NCBI RefSeq assembly: GCF_003285015.1
Contig: NZ_QMFB01000009.1
Location: 124,001 to 188,000, forward strand
From: Paenibacillus contaminans
GTDB taxonomy: Bacteria > Bacillota > Bacilli > Paenibacillales > NBRC-103111
Reading direction: 5' to 3'
Length of the DNA: 64,000 nucleotides
The stretch's first letter is position 1. Each line of letters opens with the position of its first letter. The position numbers and the translations under genes are program-made. Shown piece by piece: positions 1 to 8,313 of the stretch. Below the pieces are notes generated by a model. The model was not told where the DNA came from, made no database searches, and saw only the letters and a program-made list of their open reading frames with translations.

Positions 1-267
1 GCGCGGATGGTATCGAAGTACCGCCCGAAAGCGCCGATCATCGCCGTTACGCAGAATGATCACGTGCTGCGCCGCTTGAGCCTGGTATGGGGCGTCATCC
101 CGGTTAAGGGCGACCGTGTCTGCTCGACGGACGACATGTTCCGTCTGGCGGTCGACTGCGGAACCAAAACCGGCATCGTGCAAAAGGGCGACCTCGTCGT
201 CGTGTCGGCCGGCGTTCCGGTCGGACGGTCCGGATCGACCAATCTGATCAAAATCGAGCAGCTGTAG
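1..267 (+). CDS. pyk: Pyruvate kinase, C-terminal fragment (5' end outside window)
   Basis: Catalyses phosphoenolpyruvate + ADP to pyruvate + ATP, the last step of glycolysis, in the cytoplasm. The frame is open from base 1; only the last ~88 residues are present. They match the PK C-terminal domain: a stretch ending PIIAVT, then LSLVWGVIPV and GDLVVVSAGVPVG, ending SGSTNLIKIEQL. The protein stops right after this domain, so the extra PEP-utilising-type C-terminal domain of B. subtilis Pyk is absent. A terminator follows at 334-382. Confidence 0.93.
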   Translation, partial: ARMVSKYRPKAPIIAVTQNDHVLRRLSLVWGVIPVKGDRVCSTDDMFRLAVDCGTKTGIVQKGDLVVVSAGVPVGRSGSTNLIKIEQL

Positions 268-333
268 GCGGGATAGGTTGGCCGGGAAGAAGTATTTTCA
301 TTTTTGACCGGATTGTATACGAGCGAAATTAAT

Positions 334-382
334 AAAAGAAGCTTACATTTCCATTCTTGGTGTGGATTTGAAAGCTTCTTTT
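334..382 (+). terminator. Rho-independent terminator after pyk
   Basis: Arms AAAAGAAGCTT and AAGCTTCTTTTT are complementary and separated by ~27 nt; the right arm runs into a T-rich tract. It closes the pyk transcript. The interval 383-616 holds no gene; an extended -10 (TGATATAAT, 527-535) without a clear -35 is the only promoter-like signal before the kinase gene. Confidence 0.8.
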
Positions 383-526
383 TACTTGTTATGCATGGAC
401 CGTGCGCGTAGTTGAGAAAACCTTATTGTTCATGAGGCTGTCCGCATTATTCCACCGGTAACTGTTAAACAACAAATTCTGCAAAATTCAATGTCAAAAA
501 TAAAGAGGACACCCCCTTAAAGAGAG

Positions 527-535
527 TGATATAAT
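527..535 (+). promoter_or_regulatory. Possible extended -10 promoter element for the kinase/regulator pair
   Basis: TGATATAAT matches an extended -10 (TGnTATAAT), 82 nt ahead of the GTG start of the histidine kinase. No convincing TTGACA-like -35 lies 17 nt upstream, so the call rests on the extended -10 alone. Confidence 0.35.
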
Positions 536-616
536 CCTGTTTAGAAAAACGCGGACGAACGCCCTGCGGTCACGGCAGACGCGGATACGAATGCGGAACT
601 GACGGGAGCGGCGGCA

Positions 617-2404
617 GTGGATTTGAAACAAGGGATGTCTATCTTGCTTTTTTTGGCTGCAGGGCTGATGGTGTTTGTAGCATTGCTGTCCAACCGCAAA
701 CGGCATCTGCCGGTAGCGCAAACGATGACTCTCACTATGCTGGCGGCAGCATGTTACGCGGCAGGTTATGCGTTTGAATTGCTGAGTACGGACTTGTGGC
801 AAGTAAAGCTTTCGCTTAACATACAATATTTGGGCATTCCGTTTGTCACCACGTTATGGTTGTTTCAGGTTATTCAATTTACCGGCGCGGCTGCTGCCTT
901 TCGGAAGCATTTGGCGGCATGGCTGTTTCTGATCCCCGTATCCGTATTCCTCCTTCATCTGACCAATGATTGGCATCACCTCGTCTATAAGCGGTACGAG
1001 TTTAACGCAGCGGGTGGGATTCCTCTCTATACAACGGTCAAAGGTCCGTGGTATGTCGTTCACGGCCTGTATAGTTATGCCGTTCTCTTATGCGGCATAT
1101 CGTTGTTCATCCCGATGTATTGGCGTTCTCTCCTGGTCGTACGCAAGCAAATTTTTGTTCTGATTTTGGGGGCGGCAGCCCCGATGTTTTGCAATCTGTT
1201 ATTTTGGTTTGGTTTTACGGTTGATCCCACTCCTTTTGGTTTTGCTATATCGGGACTTGTGTATATGTGGGGCATTTGGCGGTTTAATTTGCTGCGTCTG
1301 GCGCCGCTTGCGATGGCTAAGGTGTTCGGTACGATCCGCGACGGGGTTGTCCTGCTTGATTACGAGAACCGGATTATCCGTTGCAACAGCGCGGCGGAGG
1401 AGGTTCTTCCCGAGCTCCTTCGCATCAAGCGTTTTCCTGCGGCTGCTGCGGAGGTGCTGGCATCTAACCCTGCCTTGCTGGAGCGCATACTTCCGGCCGC
1501 AAGCGGCGATGACCGGTTTCCGTTCCAATGCATGCACGAGGGCCGCGTCAGGCACTACATTTGCAACTTGACCTATATTTATGACGGCAGCACGGCTCCG
1601 ATCGGCAAAATCCTCATGTTCAACGATATAACGGAGCTGAAGGAGAATGAAGCCAGACTTCGGGAGAATGCCCGCCAGCTCACGGAGCTGAACGCGTTTA
1701 AGGACAAGCTGTTTACGGTTGTCGCGCATGATATTCGCGATCCGATTGCGCTGCTGGTCAGCTTGACCGAGCTGCTGGGGGAGGAATTGGCGGCTGCCGG
1801 CGTTGAGCGGGTGGAGCTGTTTCGGGAGATAGAGGGACAGATGCAGAATACGTATCGGCTTGTCGACAATTTGCTGGATTGGTATCGCAGTCAGAAGGGC
1901 AAGGTGGCGTTCCGGCCGTCCGTATGGAATGTTCGGCAGGTGGTGCAGCAGGCGCTGGCGCTCGCGGGCGTCAAGGCTAACATGAAGCGGATCAAGCTGA
2001 CGGAGAAAACGGATGGCGAGCTGGCTGTTTTTGCCGATAAAGAGATGCTGGACCTGATTCTGCGAAATTTGTTGTCGAACGCCATCAAATATACGGGGAT
2101 GGACGGAGCGATTGAGGTTGTTGCCGAGCGGCAAGGCGATAGGATTGTCCTGTCTGTACGCGACAATGGGAAGGGGATTGATGAGCAGACGGCGGAATTG
2201 CTGCTGCAGGAAGACCCGTTTTTTCGTACGGGCGGCGTCGGGGACGATGCGGGGGAGACACGGTTCGGGCTTGTGCTTGCCCGCGAGTTCGTTCGTATCA
2301 ATGGAGGGCGTCTCTGGTTTGAGAGCAAGCCCGGCGAAGGCGCAACTTTTTCGTTCAGCTTGCCGATTGCGGCAGGCGAAAGTATGACAGCGCCCGACGA
2401 GTGA
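617..2404 (+). CDS. Membrane sensor histidine kinase with 7TM N-terminus and PAS domain
   Basis: Senses an unknown signal at the membrane and phosphorylates a partner regulator. Residues ~5-225 hold seven hydrophobic helices of the histidine-kinase 7TM type; ~228-330 is a PAS-like domain; the HisKA helix carries His371 in VVAHDIRDP; the ATPase domain shows NLLSNAIKYT (N box) and VRDNGKGID (G1). The G2 region reads RFGLVLAREF and lacks the usual GxGLGL, so ATP-lid geometry may differ. GTG start with GGAG nine bases upstream. The response regulator gene starts 11 bp downstream, so they form one operon and probably a cognate pair. Confidence 0.88.
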   Translation: MDLKQGMSILLFLAAGLMVFVALLSNRKRHLPVAQTMTLTMLAAACYAAGYAFELLSTDLWQVKLSLNIQYLGIPFVTTLWLFQVIQFTGAAAAFRKHLAAWLFLIPVSVFLLHLTNDWHHLVYKRYEFNAAGGIPLYTTVKGPWYVVHGLYSYAVLLCGISLFIPMYWRSLLVVRKQIFVLILGAAAPMFCNLLFWFGFTVDPTPFGFAISGLVYMWGIWRFNLLRLAPLAMAKVFGTIRDGVVLLDYENRIIRCNSAAEEVLPELLRIKRFPAAAAEVLASNPALLERILPAASGDDRFPFQCMHEGRVRHYICNLTYIYDGSTAPIGKILMFNDITELKENEARLRENARQLTELNAFKDKLFTVVAHDIRDPIALLVSLTELLGEELAAAGVERVELFREIEGQMQNTYRLVDNLLDWYRSQKGKVAFRPSVWNVRQVVQQALALAGVKANMKRIKLTEKTDGELAVFADKEMLDLILRNLLSNAIKYTGMDGAIEVVAERQGDRIVLSVRDNGKGIDEQTAELLLQEDPFFRTGGVGDDAGETRFGLVLAREFVRINGGRLWFESKPGEGATFSFSLPIAAGESMTAPDE

Positions 2405-2415
2405 AGGGGGGATGA

Positions 2416-3570
2416 ATGATGAAGGTTGTTTTAATTGACGATGAACCGGCGATGCACCTGATCATGCGTATGATGCTGGCCAAGCTGCCCGGCGTTACCG
2501 TTGCAGGCGCTTTTACGGACACCGCCTCCGCTTTGGCTTTTCTGCAGGACAACCGGGACATCGGGCTGGCTTTTGTGGACATCTCCCTTCCCGGAGGGGG
2601 ACTGGCGTTTGCCGCGGCTGCGGCGGAAACGATGAGCTGGTTGCAGATTGTGTTTGTGACCTCGCATAAGGAATTTGCGTTGGAGGCGTATGAGCTGTCC
2701 GTTATAGATTACCTGGTCAAACCCGTATCGCAGGAGAGGCTGCAGCGCACCGTTACCCGCGCGATTGCAGGCAGGGGAGCGCTGCAGCCCGAGGCCCAGC
2801 CGGCCAACCCGCACAACTCGGCCGTATCCGGGAAGCTGGTTATTACCGCGCTTGGCGATCTGTCGGTCAGCAGCAGCGTAGGCCGCGTCAAGTGGATTTC
2901 CCGCAAATGCGCGGAGCTGTTCGCGTATTTGCTGCTCCACCAGGGCAAGCGGGTACCGCGCTCGCGGCTGGTTGCCGAAATATTTGCAGGGATGCGGCAG
3001 GACAACGCGGAGAACTATCTGAATACAACCGTATATCAATTGCGCAAGTCGCTGGAGCCTCTCGGTATGCGCGATATGGTGCGGTCGGAAAATGACGGCT
3101 ACGCGCTTGATCTGCATAACCATATCGTTGATTATGCGGAGTTTGCGAATCAGGTCGAGGAGCTGGGCGTCATTGATAGCCGCAACGTAAGCAGAGCGCT
3201 TCAGGTCGAGCGGCTCTATACCGGGGAACTGTTTGGGGACAAAGCGTATGTCTGGGCGATGTACGAGACGGAGCATTACGCCAAGCTGTACACGTCTCTC
3301 GTTGTGAGCCTGGCCGAAGCGCTGATTATGTTGAAGGATACAACGGCCGCGTCCAAGCTGCTGTATAAGCTGAAGGAGCGCAACCCGCTGGATGAGACGG
3401 CGATGCGTTTATTGATGAGCGTTTACGGGGAAACCGGCGACAGAAAAAGCTTAACCGCGCTGTACAACGATTATGTACGGCTGGTGAACCGCGAGCTGGG
3501 CATCCAGCCGGGCGAAGAGCTGAGACGTTGGTATGAGCGTCTGATCAGCCAATTGTCGGTCAAAAAATAA
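2416..3570 (+). CDS. Response regulator with winged helix and BTAD (SARP-like) domain
   Basis: Cytoplasmic DNA-binding regulator, likely partner of the upstream kinase. The receiver has the acidic pair D8/D9, phospho-acceptor D55 in FVDISLPG and K103 in YLVKPVS. Residues ~145-230 form an OmpR/SARP-like winged helix (QLRKSLEPLG, then a wing around NDGYAL), followed by a bacterial transcriptional activator domain of TPR-like helices to the end (NRELGIQPGEELRRWYERL). This REC-wHTH-BTAD order is known in Paenibacillus-type genomes. ATGATG start behind AAGGGGGGATGA. A terminator follows at 3644-3689. Confidence 0.88.
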   Translation: MMKVVLIDDEPAMHLIMRMMLAKLPGVTVAGAFTDTASALAFLQDNRDIGLAFVDISLPGGGLAFAAAAAETMSWLQIVFVTSHKEFALEAYELSVIDYLVKPVSQERLQRTVTRAIAGRGALQPEAQPANPHNSAVSGKLVITALGDLSVSSSVGRVKWISRKCAELFAYLLLHQGKRVPRSRLVAEIFAGMRQDNAENYLNTTVYQLRKSLEPLGMRDMVRSENDGYALDLHNHIVDYAEFANQVEELGVIDSRNVSRALQVERLYTGELFGDKAYVWAMYETEHYAKLYTSLVVSLAEALIMLKDTTAASKLLYKLKERNPLDETAMRLLMSVYGETGDRKSLTALYNDYVRLVNRELGIQPGEELRRWYERLISQLSVKK

Positions 3571-3643
3571 CGGACGGTAAAAATCGGCAGCAAAAATCGG
3601 CGTCAAAAAAACACTGAGCGGACATTTGCGGCTCTCACAAGAC

Positions 3644-3689
3644 AAGCCGCCGGCCATCCTCGGATTTGCGGAGGGGGCAGGCGGCTTTT
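3644..3689 (+). terminator. Terminator of the kinase/regulator operon
   Basis: AAGCCGCC (3644-3651) pairs with GGCGGCTT (3680-3687), followed by TTGATTTT. No gene lies between it and the convergent YiaA-type gene ending at 3849. Confidence 0.7.
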
Positions 3690-3848
3690 GATTTTGCCGG
3701 TATGCTGCATATTGACTGGATTTGATGCCGTAATCCGAGCATTCATCGTTCTAAGCGTCGATTCCCGCCAATGTAACAGCATTTTTATCGGTTACGTCGC
3801 CTGCAACGGGTCGCTAAAGAGAAGCAAAGGAAGAAAGCCGAATGTAGT

Positions 3849-4295
3849 TTACCCTTGCTCTTGTCCTTCAACCGTCAAATTGCGGTCGGCATCCTCTTTG
3901 TTGTCACGGACCGTTTTCTGCAGAACGAAAGCGGACATCGTCAGGAACAGAGCGGTTACGGCATAATAACCTTGCACGGACAGCGGCTGGTTCAGGTTGT
4001 AGATACCGATGAAAATCGCCAGCAGCGCGCTTGCGAACGAAGCCCAGGCAAGGAAAGTGAAAGCGCCGGTATTCCGCTTTTTGAAGGACTCGGCGTCTTC
4101 TTGGTTGTCGCGGATCGTTTTTTGCAGAACGAAGGAGGACATCGTCAGGAACATGGCGCAAACGGCGTAATACCCTTTGACCGGGAGCGGCTCCTCCAGC
4201 GTGTAAATGCCGATGTACATTGCGATGAACGCCAGCCCGAATGAAGCCCAGGAAAGGAAAGTGAATGCTGCGGTGTTCCGTTTTCTCGTCGTCAT
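3849..4295 (-). CDS. YiaA/YiaB-type inner membrane protein, internally duplicated
   Basis: Small polytopic membrane protein (148 aa) of unknown function. It is two tandem copies of the same ~65-residue unit: RNTAAFTFLSWASFGLAFIA...MSSFVLQKTIRDN and RNTGAFTFLAWASFASALLA...MSAFVLQKTVRDN, each with two membrane helices, so four helices in all. This matches the YiaAB domain, which in other bacteria also occurs in one or two copies. Start supported by GGAGG at -13. It is probably monocistronic. The promoter region (4318-4400) carries inverted repeats built on TAGTAC (AGTACTA/TAGTACT and CTTAG/CTAAG). Confidence 0.8.
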   Translation of the reverse strand: MTTRKRNTAAFTFLSWASFGLAFIAMYIGIYTLEEPLPVKGYYAVCAMFLTMSSFVLQKTIRDNQEDAESFKKRNTGAFTFLAWASFASALLAIFIGIYNLNQPLSVQGYYAVTALFLTMSAFVLQKTVRDNKEDADRNLTVEGQEQG

Positions 4296-4317
4296 GATAA
4301 CCAGCCTCCGTATATGA

Positions 4318-4400
4318 TAACTTTGTCTTAGTACCTGCTTCTAAGTCATATTGTACGGATTTTCCGGATGGAAATAAGTACTAACTTTTTCTAGTACTGC
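4318..4400 (-). promoter_or_regulatory. Inverted repeats upstream of the YiaA-type gene
   Basis: Two dyads lie just upstream of the start: CTTAG-N9-CTAAG around 4322-4345, and AGTACTA-N8-TAGTACT around 4376-4398. The hexamer TAGTAC (either strand) occurs three times. They are placed where an operator would act on the minus-strand promoter, but I do not recognise the binding family. Confidence 0.35.
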
Positions 4401-4410
4401 GGCCCGGACC

Positions 4411-4538
4411 AAAAAAAGAACCCGCAAGCAACGGGCCTGCGGGTTAAATGTATATATTATCAAAAGGGGGTCGTCTTTTATTATAGGCGGTCATCATTAA
4501 GGGAAGATGAAGGGAATATTTCAATTGTGTAACAAATG
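4411..4538 (-). repeat. ~128-bp repeat, copy 1 (terminator hairpin + C-rich segment)
   Basis: One of three near-identical units around the AraC gene. Read on the minus strand it contains a TATAAT (4480-4485), a C-rich stretch (GACCCCCTTTTGAT) and a hairpin with arms ACCCGCA/TGCGGGT followed by a T run, i.e. a Rho-independent terminator. Copy 1 lies 4 bp beyond the AraC stop codon and must terminate that transcript. Confidence 0.85.
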
Positions 4539-4542
4539 GCCG

Positions 4543-5439
4543 TCACTCCCGCTGCCGTTCATCCGATCGGTGACGGACCGGGATGTAGACGGTGATTCTC
4601 AAGAAATCGGGGAAAGAGGAGCGCATCACGTCCGTAATTTCAAAATCAGGCCCTTCCCGCCTTTCGTAATTGGAGTTCGGCAGCCAGGTGCCGTAAATGT
4701 ACGTTCTGGTTTGCTGGACCAGACCATCGGAGCCGAAAGCTTGAAAGACGGCGTAAGTCCCGCCCGGAATATCGAAACGAATAAAGCCTTCTTCCAGCGT
4801 CTCGCCGGATCGCGTCGCCTCTTCGCCGACCAGGAACGAAAATCCGCCGTCATCCCGGAAATTGCAGGAAATGCCGTACGCCATATTGGGCGCCGTTTTA
4901 CCGGGGATCCGCTCGTAGTATCCGTTTTTCCCGAAATCATGGTAAAACCCGGGGATTTCATTGAAATGACGGTTATCCTCCAAACTCGTCCGGTATTCGA
5001 AGCATACGGTGTGGATACTATCCAAATGCTTGATTTCGGGTTTATGCATCGCAAGGTCTCCTTTGTCTTCCGACCGATAGACCGAAAAGTTAATTTTGTG
5101 CTGCCGTTTGAATGCGGATTCGGATTTACGGTATTTGGCCGGAGTGATGCTGAAATATCCGTCGAATGCGCGCGTAAACGCTTCTTGGGAGCCGTACCCG
5201 TATGCGATCGAAATATCCAGGACGCTCCTGTCCGTTTGCTTTAGCTCTTCCGCTGCTTCGGACAGCCGTCTTTTTCGAATGTACTCGTGCACGGAGAAGC
5301 CGGATATGGCTTGGAACAACCGCTGAAAGTGAAAGGCGGAAAAACAGGCCTGCGCGGTGATATCTTTAATGTGCAGCTCCTCTTGCAGATTTTCCTCTAT
5401 AAATTCGATGGAACGCTGTATTCTTTTGAAATCGTCCAT
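4543..5439 (-). CDS. AraC-family regulator with GyrI-like effector-binding domain
   Basis: Transcription regulator, cytoplasmic. N-terminal AraC HTH pair (residues ~5-105: SAFHFQRLFQAISGFSVHEYIRKRRL, YGSQEAFTRAFDGYFSITPAKYRK) followed by an effector-binding GyrI-like domain (~125-298; GISCNFRDDGGFSFLVG, IPGGTYAVF). This order is typical of Rob/YdeE-like AraC proteins that bind small lipophilic ligands. The longer reading frame starts at 5481, but ATG 5439 (MDDFKRIQRS) has CCGGAGGGG just upstream, so I use it. Monocistronic. It is bracketed by the 128-bp repeats: copy 1 directly downstream, copies 2 and 3 upstream. Confidence 0.88.
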   Translation of the reverse strand: MDDFKRIQRSIEFIEENLQEELHIKDITAQACFSAFHFQRLFQAISGFSVHEYIRKRRLSEAAEELKQTDRSVLDISIAYGYGSQEAFTRAFDGYFSITPAKYRKSESAFKRQHKINFSVYRSEDKGDLAMHKPEIKHLDSIHTVCFEYRTSLEDNRHFNEIPGFYHDFGKNGYYERIPGKTAPNMAYGISCNFRDDGGFSFLVGEEATRSGETLEEGFIRFDIPGGTYAVFQAFGSDGLVQQTRTYIYGTWLPNSNYERREGPDFEITDVMRSSFPDFLRITVYIPVRHRSDERQRE

Positions 5440-5527
5440 TTCCACCCCTCCGGAAGTTTGTCTCCTAAACATAGTGTACACGGCAGCCCGAAAGTTTTTT
5501 TGATAATCCGTGCCGCATTATGCGCGC

Positions 5528-5658
5528 ACAAAAAGAAAGCCCGCAAGCAACGGGCCTGCGGGTTAAAGTTATATATAATCAAAAGGGGGGTCGTCTTTTA
5601 TTATAGGCGAGCATCATTAAGGGAAGATGAAAGAAATATTTCATTTGTGTAACAAATT
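5528..5658 (-). repeat. ~128-bp repeat, copy 2
   Basis: Same unit as copy 1, ~90% identical, with one extra G in the G run. The minus-strand TATAAT is at 5600-5605. The terminator hairpin and T run (GGGCTTTCTTTTTG) fall ~90 bp ahead of the AraC start, so transcription entering from further upstream on the minus strand should stop here and the AraC promoter must lie downstream of it. Confidence 0.85.
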
Positions 5659-5692
5659 GCCTCACCGTTGATTCGATGTCCGCAAGGCGGCG

Positions 5693-5818
5693 AAAAAAAT
5701 ACCCGCAGGCAACGGGCCTGCGGGTTAAATTTATATAATCAAAAGGGGGTCGTCTTTTATTATAGGCGGGCATCATTAAGGGAAGATGAAGGAAATATTT
5801 CAATTGTGTAACAAATGA
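5693..5818 (-). repeat. ~128-bp repeat, copy 3
   Basis: Third unit, a direct repeat of copy 2 separated by 34 bp. Arms ACCCGCA/TGCGGGT, then TATTTTTTTCG on the minus strand; TATAAT at 5759-5764. It contains GAAATATTTC and TTGTTACACAA motifs at its far end, as do the others with small changes. The rest of the gap up to the GNAT gene (5819-6043) holds no gene. Confidence 0.85.
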
Positions 5819-6043
5819 ATGCTGACTTTTTCGTGCAGCCTCCGAAATTCTGAGCCGCAGTTGTGGCTTACGGATGAAACGGTGCGGTAGGCCCGGCCGT
5901 CCGCGGGATGAAGCCGCTCGGCAAGCTAACCGATCTGGGCTAAACGTCGTCGTCCAAGGCGCCCAAGTTTGTCATGACATCTCCGCCTTTTTCTGATAAG
6001 ATGGTTGGAAAACTTTGCAAATTGATGGCAGGAGGCGGCTGGC

Positions 6044-6574
6044 ATGCGGATTGAAACGGAACGTTTGATCATAAGGGATTTGCGTGAAGATGACTGGGAA
6101 GCCGTGCACGAGTATGCTTCGAGTCCGCTGGTCGCCGAGCATATGCAATGGGGGCCGAACACGGAGGAGGAGACGAAGGCGTTTCTCCGGCGCGCCATGT
6201 CATGGCAGAAGGACGATCCGCGGACGGAGTTCGAGCTCGCGGTAACGCTGCGCAATAACGGCAAGCTGATCGGCGGCTGCGGGCTTCACGCGGAAGGCGA
6301 AATAGGCGAGATCGGGTACTGCTTCCATCCGGCCTATTGGCGGCAGGGATATGCTTCCGAAGCGGCCACGGCCATGCTTGCGCTTGGCTTCGAGGACTTG
6401 AAGCTGCATCGCATTTTTGCGACGTGCCGTCCCGAAAATACGGGCTCCGCCAAGGTTATGGAGCATGTCGGCATGCGGTATGAAGGCCGTTTGCGAGAGC
6501 ACATCCGGGCCAAGGGGCGCTGGCTCGACTCGTTGCAGTACGCGATTTTGGATCGCGAGTTCCGGCGCGGGTAA
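6044..6574 (+). CDS. GNAT family N-acetyltransferase (RimJ/RimL type)
   Basis: Transfers an acetyl group from acetyl-CoA to an amine; substrate unknown (protein N-terminus or small molecule). 176 residues, usual length. It starts with the typical METERLIIR-like β-strand (MRIETERLIIRDL), has the acetyl-CoA-binding region YWRQGYASEAATAML (Q/RxxGxG/A variant) and the late β-bulge segment CRPENTGSAKVMEHVGMRYEGRLREH. ATG preceded by AGGAGG. Monocistronic, with a terminator at 6676-6752. Confidence 0.88.
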   Translation: MRIETERLIIRDLREDDWEAVHEYASSPLVAEHMQWGPNTEEETKAFLRRAMSWQKDDPRTEFELAVTLRNNGKLIGGCGLHAEGEIGEIGYCFHPAYWRQGYASEAATAMLALGFEDLKLHRIFATCRPENTGSAKVMEHVGMRYEGRLREHIRAKGRWLDSLQYAILDREFRRG

Positions 6575-6675
6575 ATTTCGATACGCCGGAAAACTACGAT
6601 AAACGGATCGGTAGTCTAGCGTAAAGTTGCCGCAGTTCGCAGTTCAAGCATGCGGACTAATCATTAAGCGTAAAG

Positions 6676-6752
6676 AGGCTGCCTTCGCCTCCCGGCGCGC
6701 GGTGCTCGGTCACACGTCGGCGGTCAAACCTCGTGCGGCGGCAGCCTTTTTT
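6676..6752 (+). terminator. Terminator after the GNAT gene
   Basis: AGGCTGCC (6676-6683) pairs with GGCAGCCT (6740-6747), followed by TTTTTT. The loop is long (~56 nt) and GC-rich; part of it (GCGGTGCTCGGTCACACGTC) recurs near 12652-12671 with one mismatch. Confidence 0.65.
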
Positions 6753-6779
6753 CTCGCTCGCTCCGGCGCGCGCTGTCGA

Positions 6780-7424
6780 TTACCCCCAATACCGCCCGTA
6801 TTGCGGAGTGTAAGGATATTGTTGATTATATGGCGGATACTGTTGATTTAAAGACTGTTGAGCATGATAACCGGTATTTTGTTTATGACAGTCCGCGTAG
6901 GGCCCAATATAAGTTGACGGTCTGACGGGCTTAATGGTTTCCTTCCATTTATTCTCATCGATACAGTAGGTATGCGCCATAATATTGGCGGGAGTGAATT
7001 TCAAAATATCCGAACCTAAAATCACCTCAGGAGTAGGCGCGTCGAAAATTGCCAGCAGATGCGTATTATCTACGGTTGCCACTTCATAATGCCACCACCC
7101 CTGCGGAACGTTTGCCACTTGACCGGGGGTAATGGAGTAATTTTGAATTTGTTTTGTGAACGGGTTCAGCATCGATACGACTGCAGCGCCGGAAATACAA
7201 TAGACTAATTCGGCGGCGTTCTGGTGATAATGCGGTTCTACAACATTGCCGGCGCTAAGGAAAATGTCTAAGAGAGACACGTTTTCCAATGTGTTTAGCT
7301 GTTCCACACCCAATACGTTAATGAGGTTTTTATCGTCTTTTTTGAACAAGAGACTATTATTTACGTCAAATTTGTATTGAGTTGCCGGAGAGGTGTAATT
7401 AATAGTTGCACCCAAAGCTTTCAT
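6780..7424 (-). CDS. Cupin-domain protein with Tyr/Pro/Gln-rich tail, possibly a spore-coat protein
   Basis: 214 residues. The cupin core (~50-160) has the motif-1 pattern EPHYHQNAAELVYCISG, with two His and one Glu as metal ligands, and motif 2 PQGWWHYEVA with the third His. After ~175 the protein turns into a low-complexity tail (QQYPPYNQQYPYTPQYGRYWG). The cupin resembles the oxalate-decarboxylase-like single-domain proteins; tails of this kind are common in spore coat proteins, so a coat role is an inference. No operon partner. Only a weak GAGG site before the ATG. Confidence 0.75.
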   Translation of the reverse strand: MKALGATINYTSPATQYKFDVNNSLLFKKDDKNLINVLGVEQLNTLENVSLLDIFLSAGNVVEPHYHQNAAELVYCISGAAVVSMLNPFTKQIQNYSITPGQVANVPQGWWHYEVATVDNTHLLAIFDAPTPEVILGSDILKFTPANIMAHTYCIDENKWKETIKPVRPSTYIGPYADCHKQNTGYHAQQSLNQQYPPYNQQYPYTPQYGRYWG

Positions 7425-7556
7425 CGCCTCGTTTCATTTAGAAGTCCCAAAAACCTATATAGGCATTTTATGTACATTAGAGCATGTTCGGTGTGCAAAG
7501 CGAGGAAAGCGGCAACTATTAATTGAGCTTCCGAATCGTTTTCAGTACCGGAACGC

Positions 7557-7602
7557 AAAAAAATCGACTCCAGCGGTCCTCCTGTCCGCAGGGTCGATTT
7601 TT
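7557..7602. terminator. Bidirectional-looking terminator after the OmpR-type regulator
   Basis: AAAAATCGAC and GTCGATTTTT form a perfect 10-bp stem around ~25 nt, with A and T runs on both sides. It lies directly beyond the regulator stop codon (minus strand). Confidence 0.75.
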
Positions 7603-8313
7603 CTACATTTCGAACTTATAGCCGACTCCCCAAACCGTCTTGATATGCTTCGGTTCTCTCGGCTCATACTCGATTTTTTTGCGCAGATTGGCAATGTGAA
7701 CGTCGATCGCCCGGTCGGTGACGAACGAGTCGAAGCCGCGCAGCGCATTGATGAGCGATTCCCGGTTGAATACTTTGCCCGGATTGGCGCAAAGCAGCCT
7801 CATGATCTCGAATTCGGAATAAGTTGTTTCGATAAGCCGGTCGTCTACGTAAACGGTCCTCCGTTCAAGGTCTAATGTGATGTGTTTGTCGCCTTTCATG
7901 ACAGCCTGCTCCGGTTCTTGCTCGGACGGAGCCGCAGCCGTCTGCGCCGGATAATGGGACCGGCGGATCAGCGCCGTGATTCGCGCGCTCAATTCCCGCA
8001 TGCTGAACGGCTTGCAAAGATAATCGTCGGCGCCGGCCAGCAAAGCGTCAATGCGATCGGTAACTTCCGTACGCATCGATACAACCAGGATCGGCACGGT
8101 TGACACTTCCCGAATGCCTCTGCATAACCGGGTGCCGTCCATATCGGGAAGAACGAGATCGAGCAGGACGATGTCCGGCCGGACGGCTTCCAGCTGGGCC
8201 AATCCTTGCTCGCCGTTTACCGCCCTCGTTACCTCGTAGTCCTCTTCGGACAAGTACATCGATAACATTTCGCCGATCATCGGATCGTCTTCGATAATTA
8301 ACACTTTGTTCAT
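7603..8313 (-). CDS. OmpR/PhoB-family response regulator
   Basis: DNA-binding response regulator, 236 aa. Receiver: acidic D9/D10, phospho-acceptor D52 (LLDLVLPDMDG), S79 and K101 (YLCKPFSMRE). Linker, then winged helix (~135-236) with TYSEFEIMRLLCANPGKVFNRE and VDVHIANLRKKIE-type recognition helix (DVHIANLRKKI), ending VWGVGYKFEM. ATG after AAAGGTGGG. The large hybrid kinase lies 304 bp upstream in the same direction; both upstream regions carry the motif TYAGRAAAGTGT, which suggests shared control, but kinase partnership is inferred. Confidence 0.9.
   Translation of the reverse strand: MNKVLIIEDDPMIGEMLSMYLSEEDYEVTRAVNGEQGLAQLEAVRPDIVLLDLVLPDMDGTRLCRGIREVSTVPILVVSMRTEVTDRIDALLAGADDYLCKPFSMRELSARITALIRRSHYPAQTAAAPSEQEPEQAVMKGDKHITLDLERRTVYVDDRLIETTYSEFEIMRLLCANPGKVFNRESLINALRGFDSFVTDRAIDVHIANLRKKIEYEPREPKHIKTVWGVGYKFEM

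Noticed and set aside
1199..2134. Minus-strand 311-codon frame opposite the first histidine kinase
   Set aside because: No family features and no ribosome site; the plus-strand kinase motifs are unambiguous.
5579..5803. A 74-residue minus-strand frame containing the peptide MKYFxHLPLMMxAYNKRRPPF twice
   Set aside because: It spans two repeat units. There is no Shine-Dalgarno site, copy 2 has a frameshifting extra G, and the differences between copies change amino acids with no silent changes, so it behaves like an RNA or DNA element.
4411..5818. CRISPR array interpretation of the three repeat units
   Set aside because: Units are too long, unevenly spaced, interrupted by a gene, and lack uniform spacers or cas genes.
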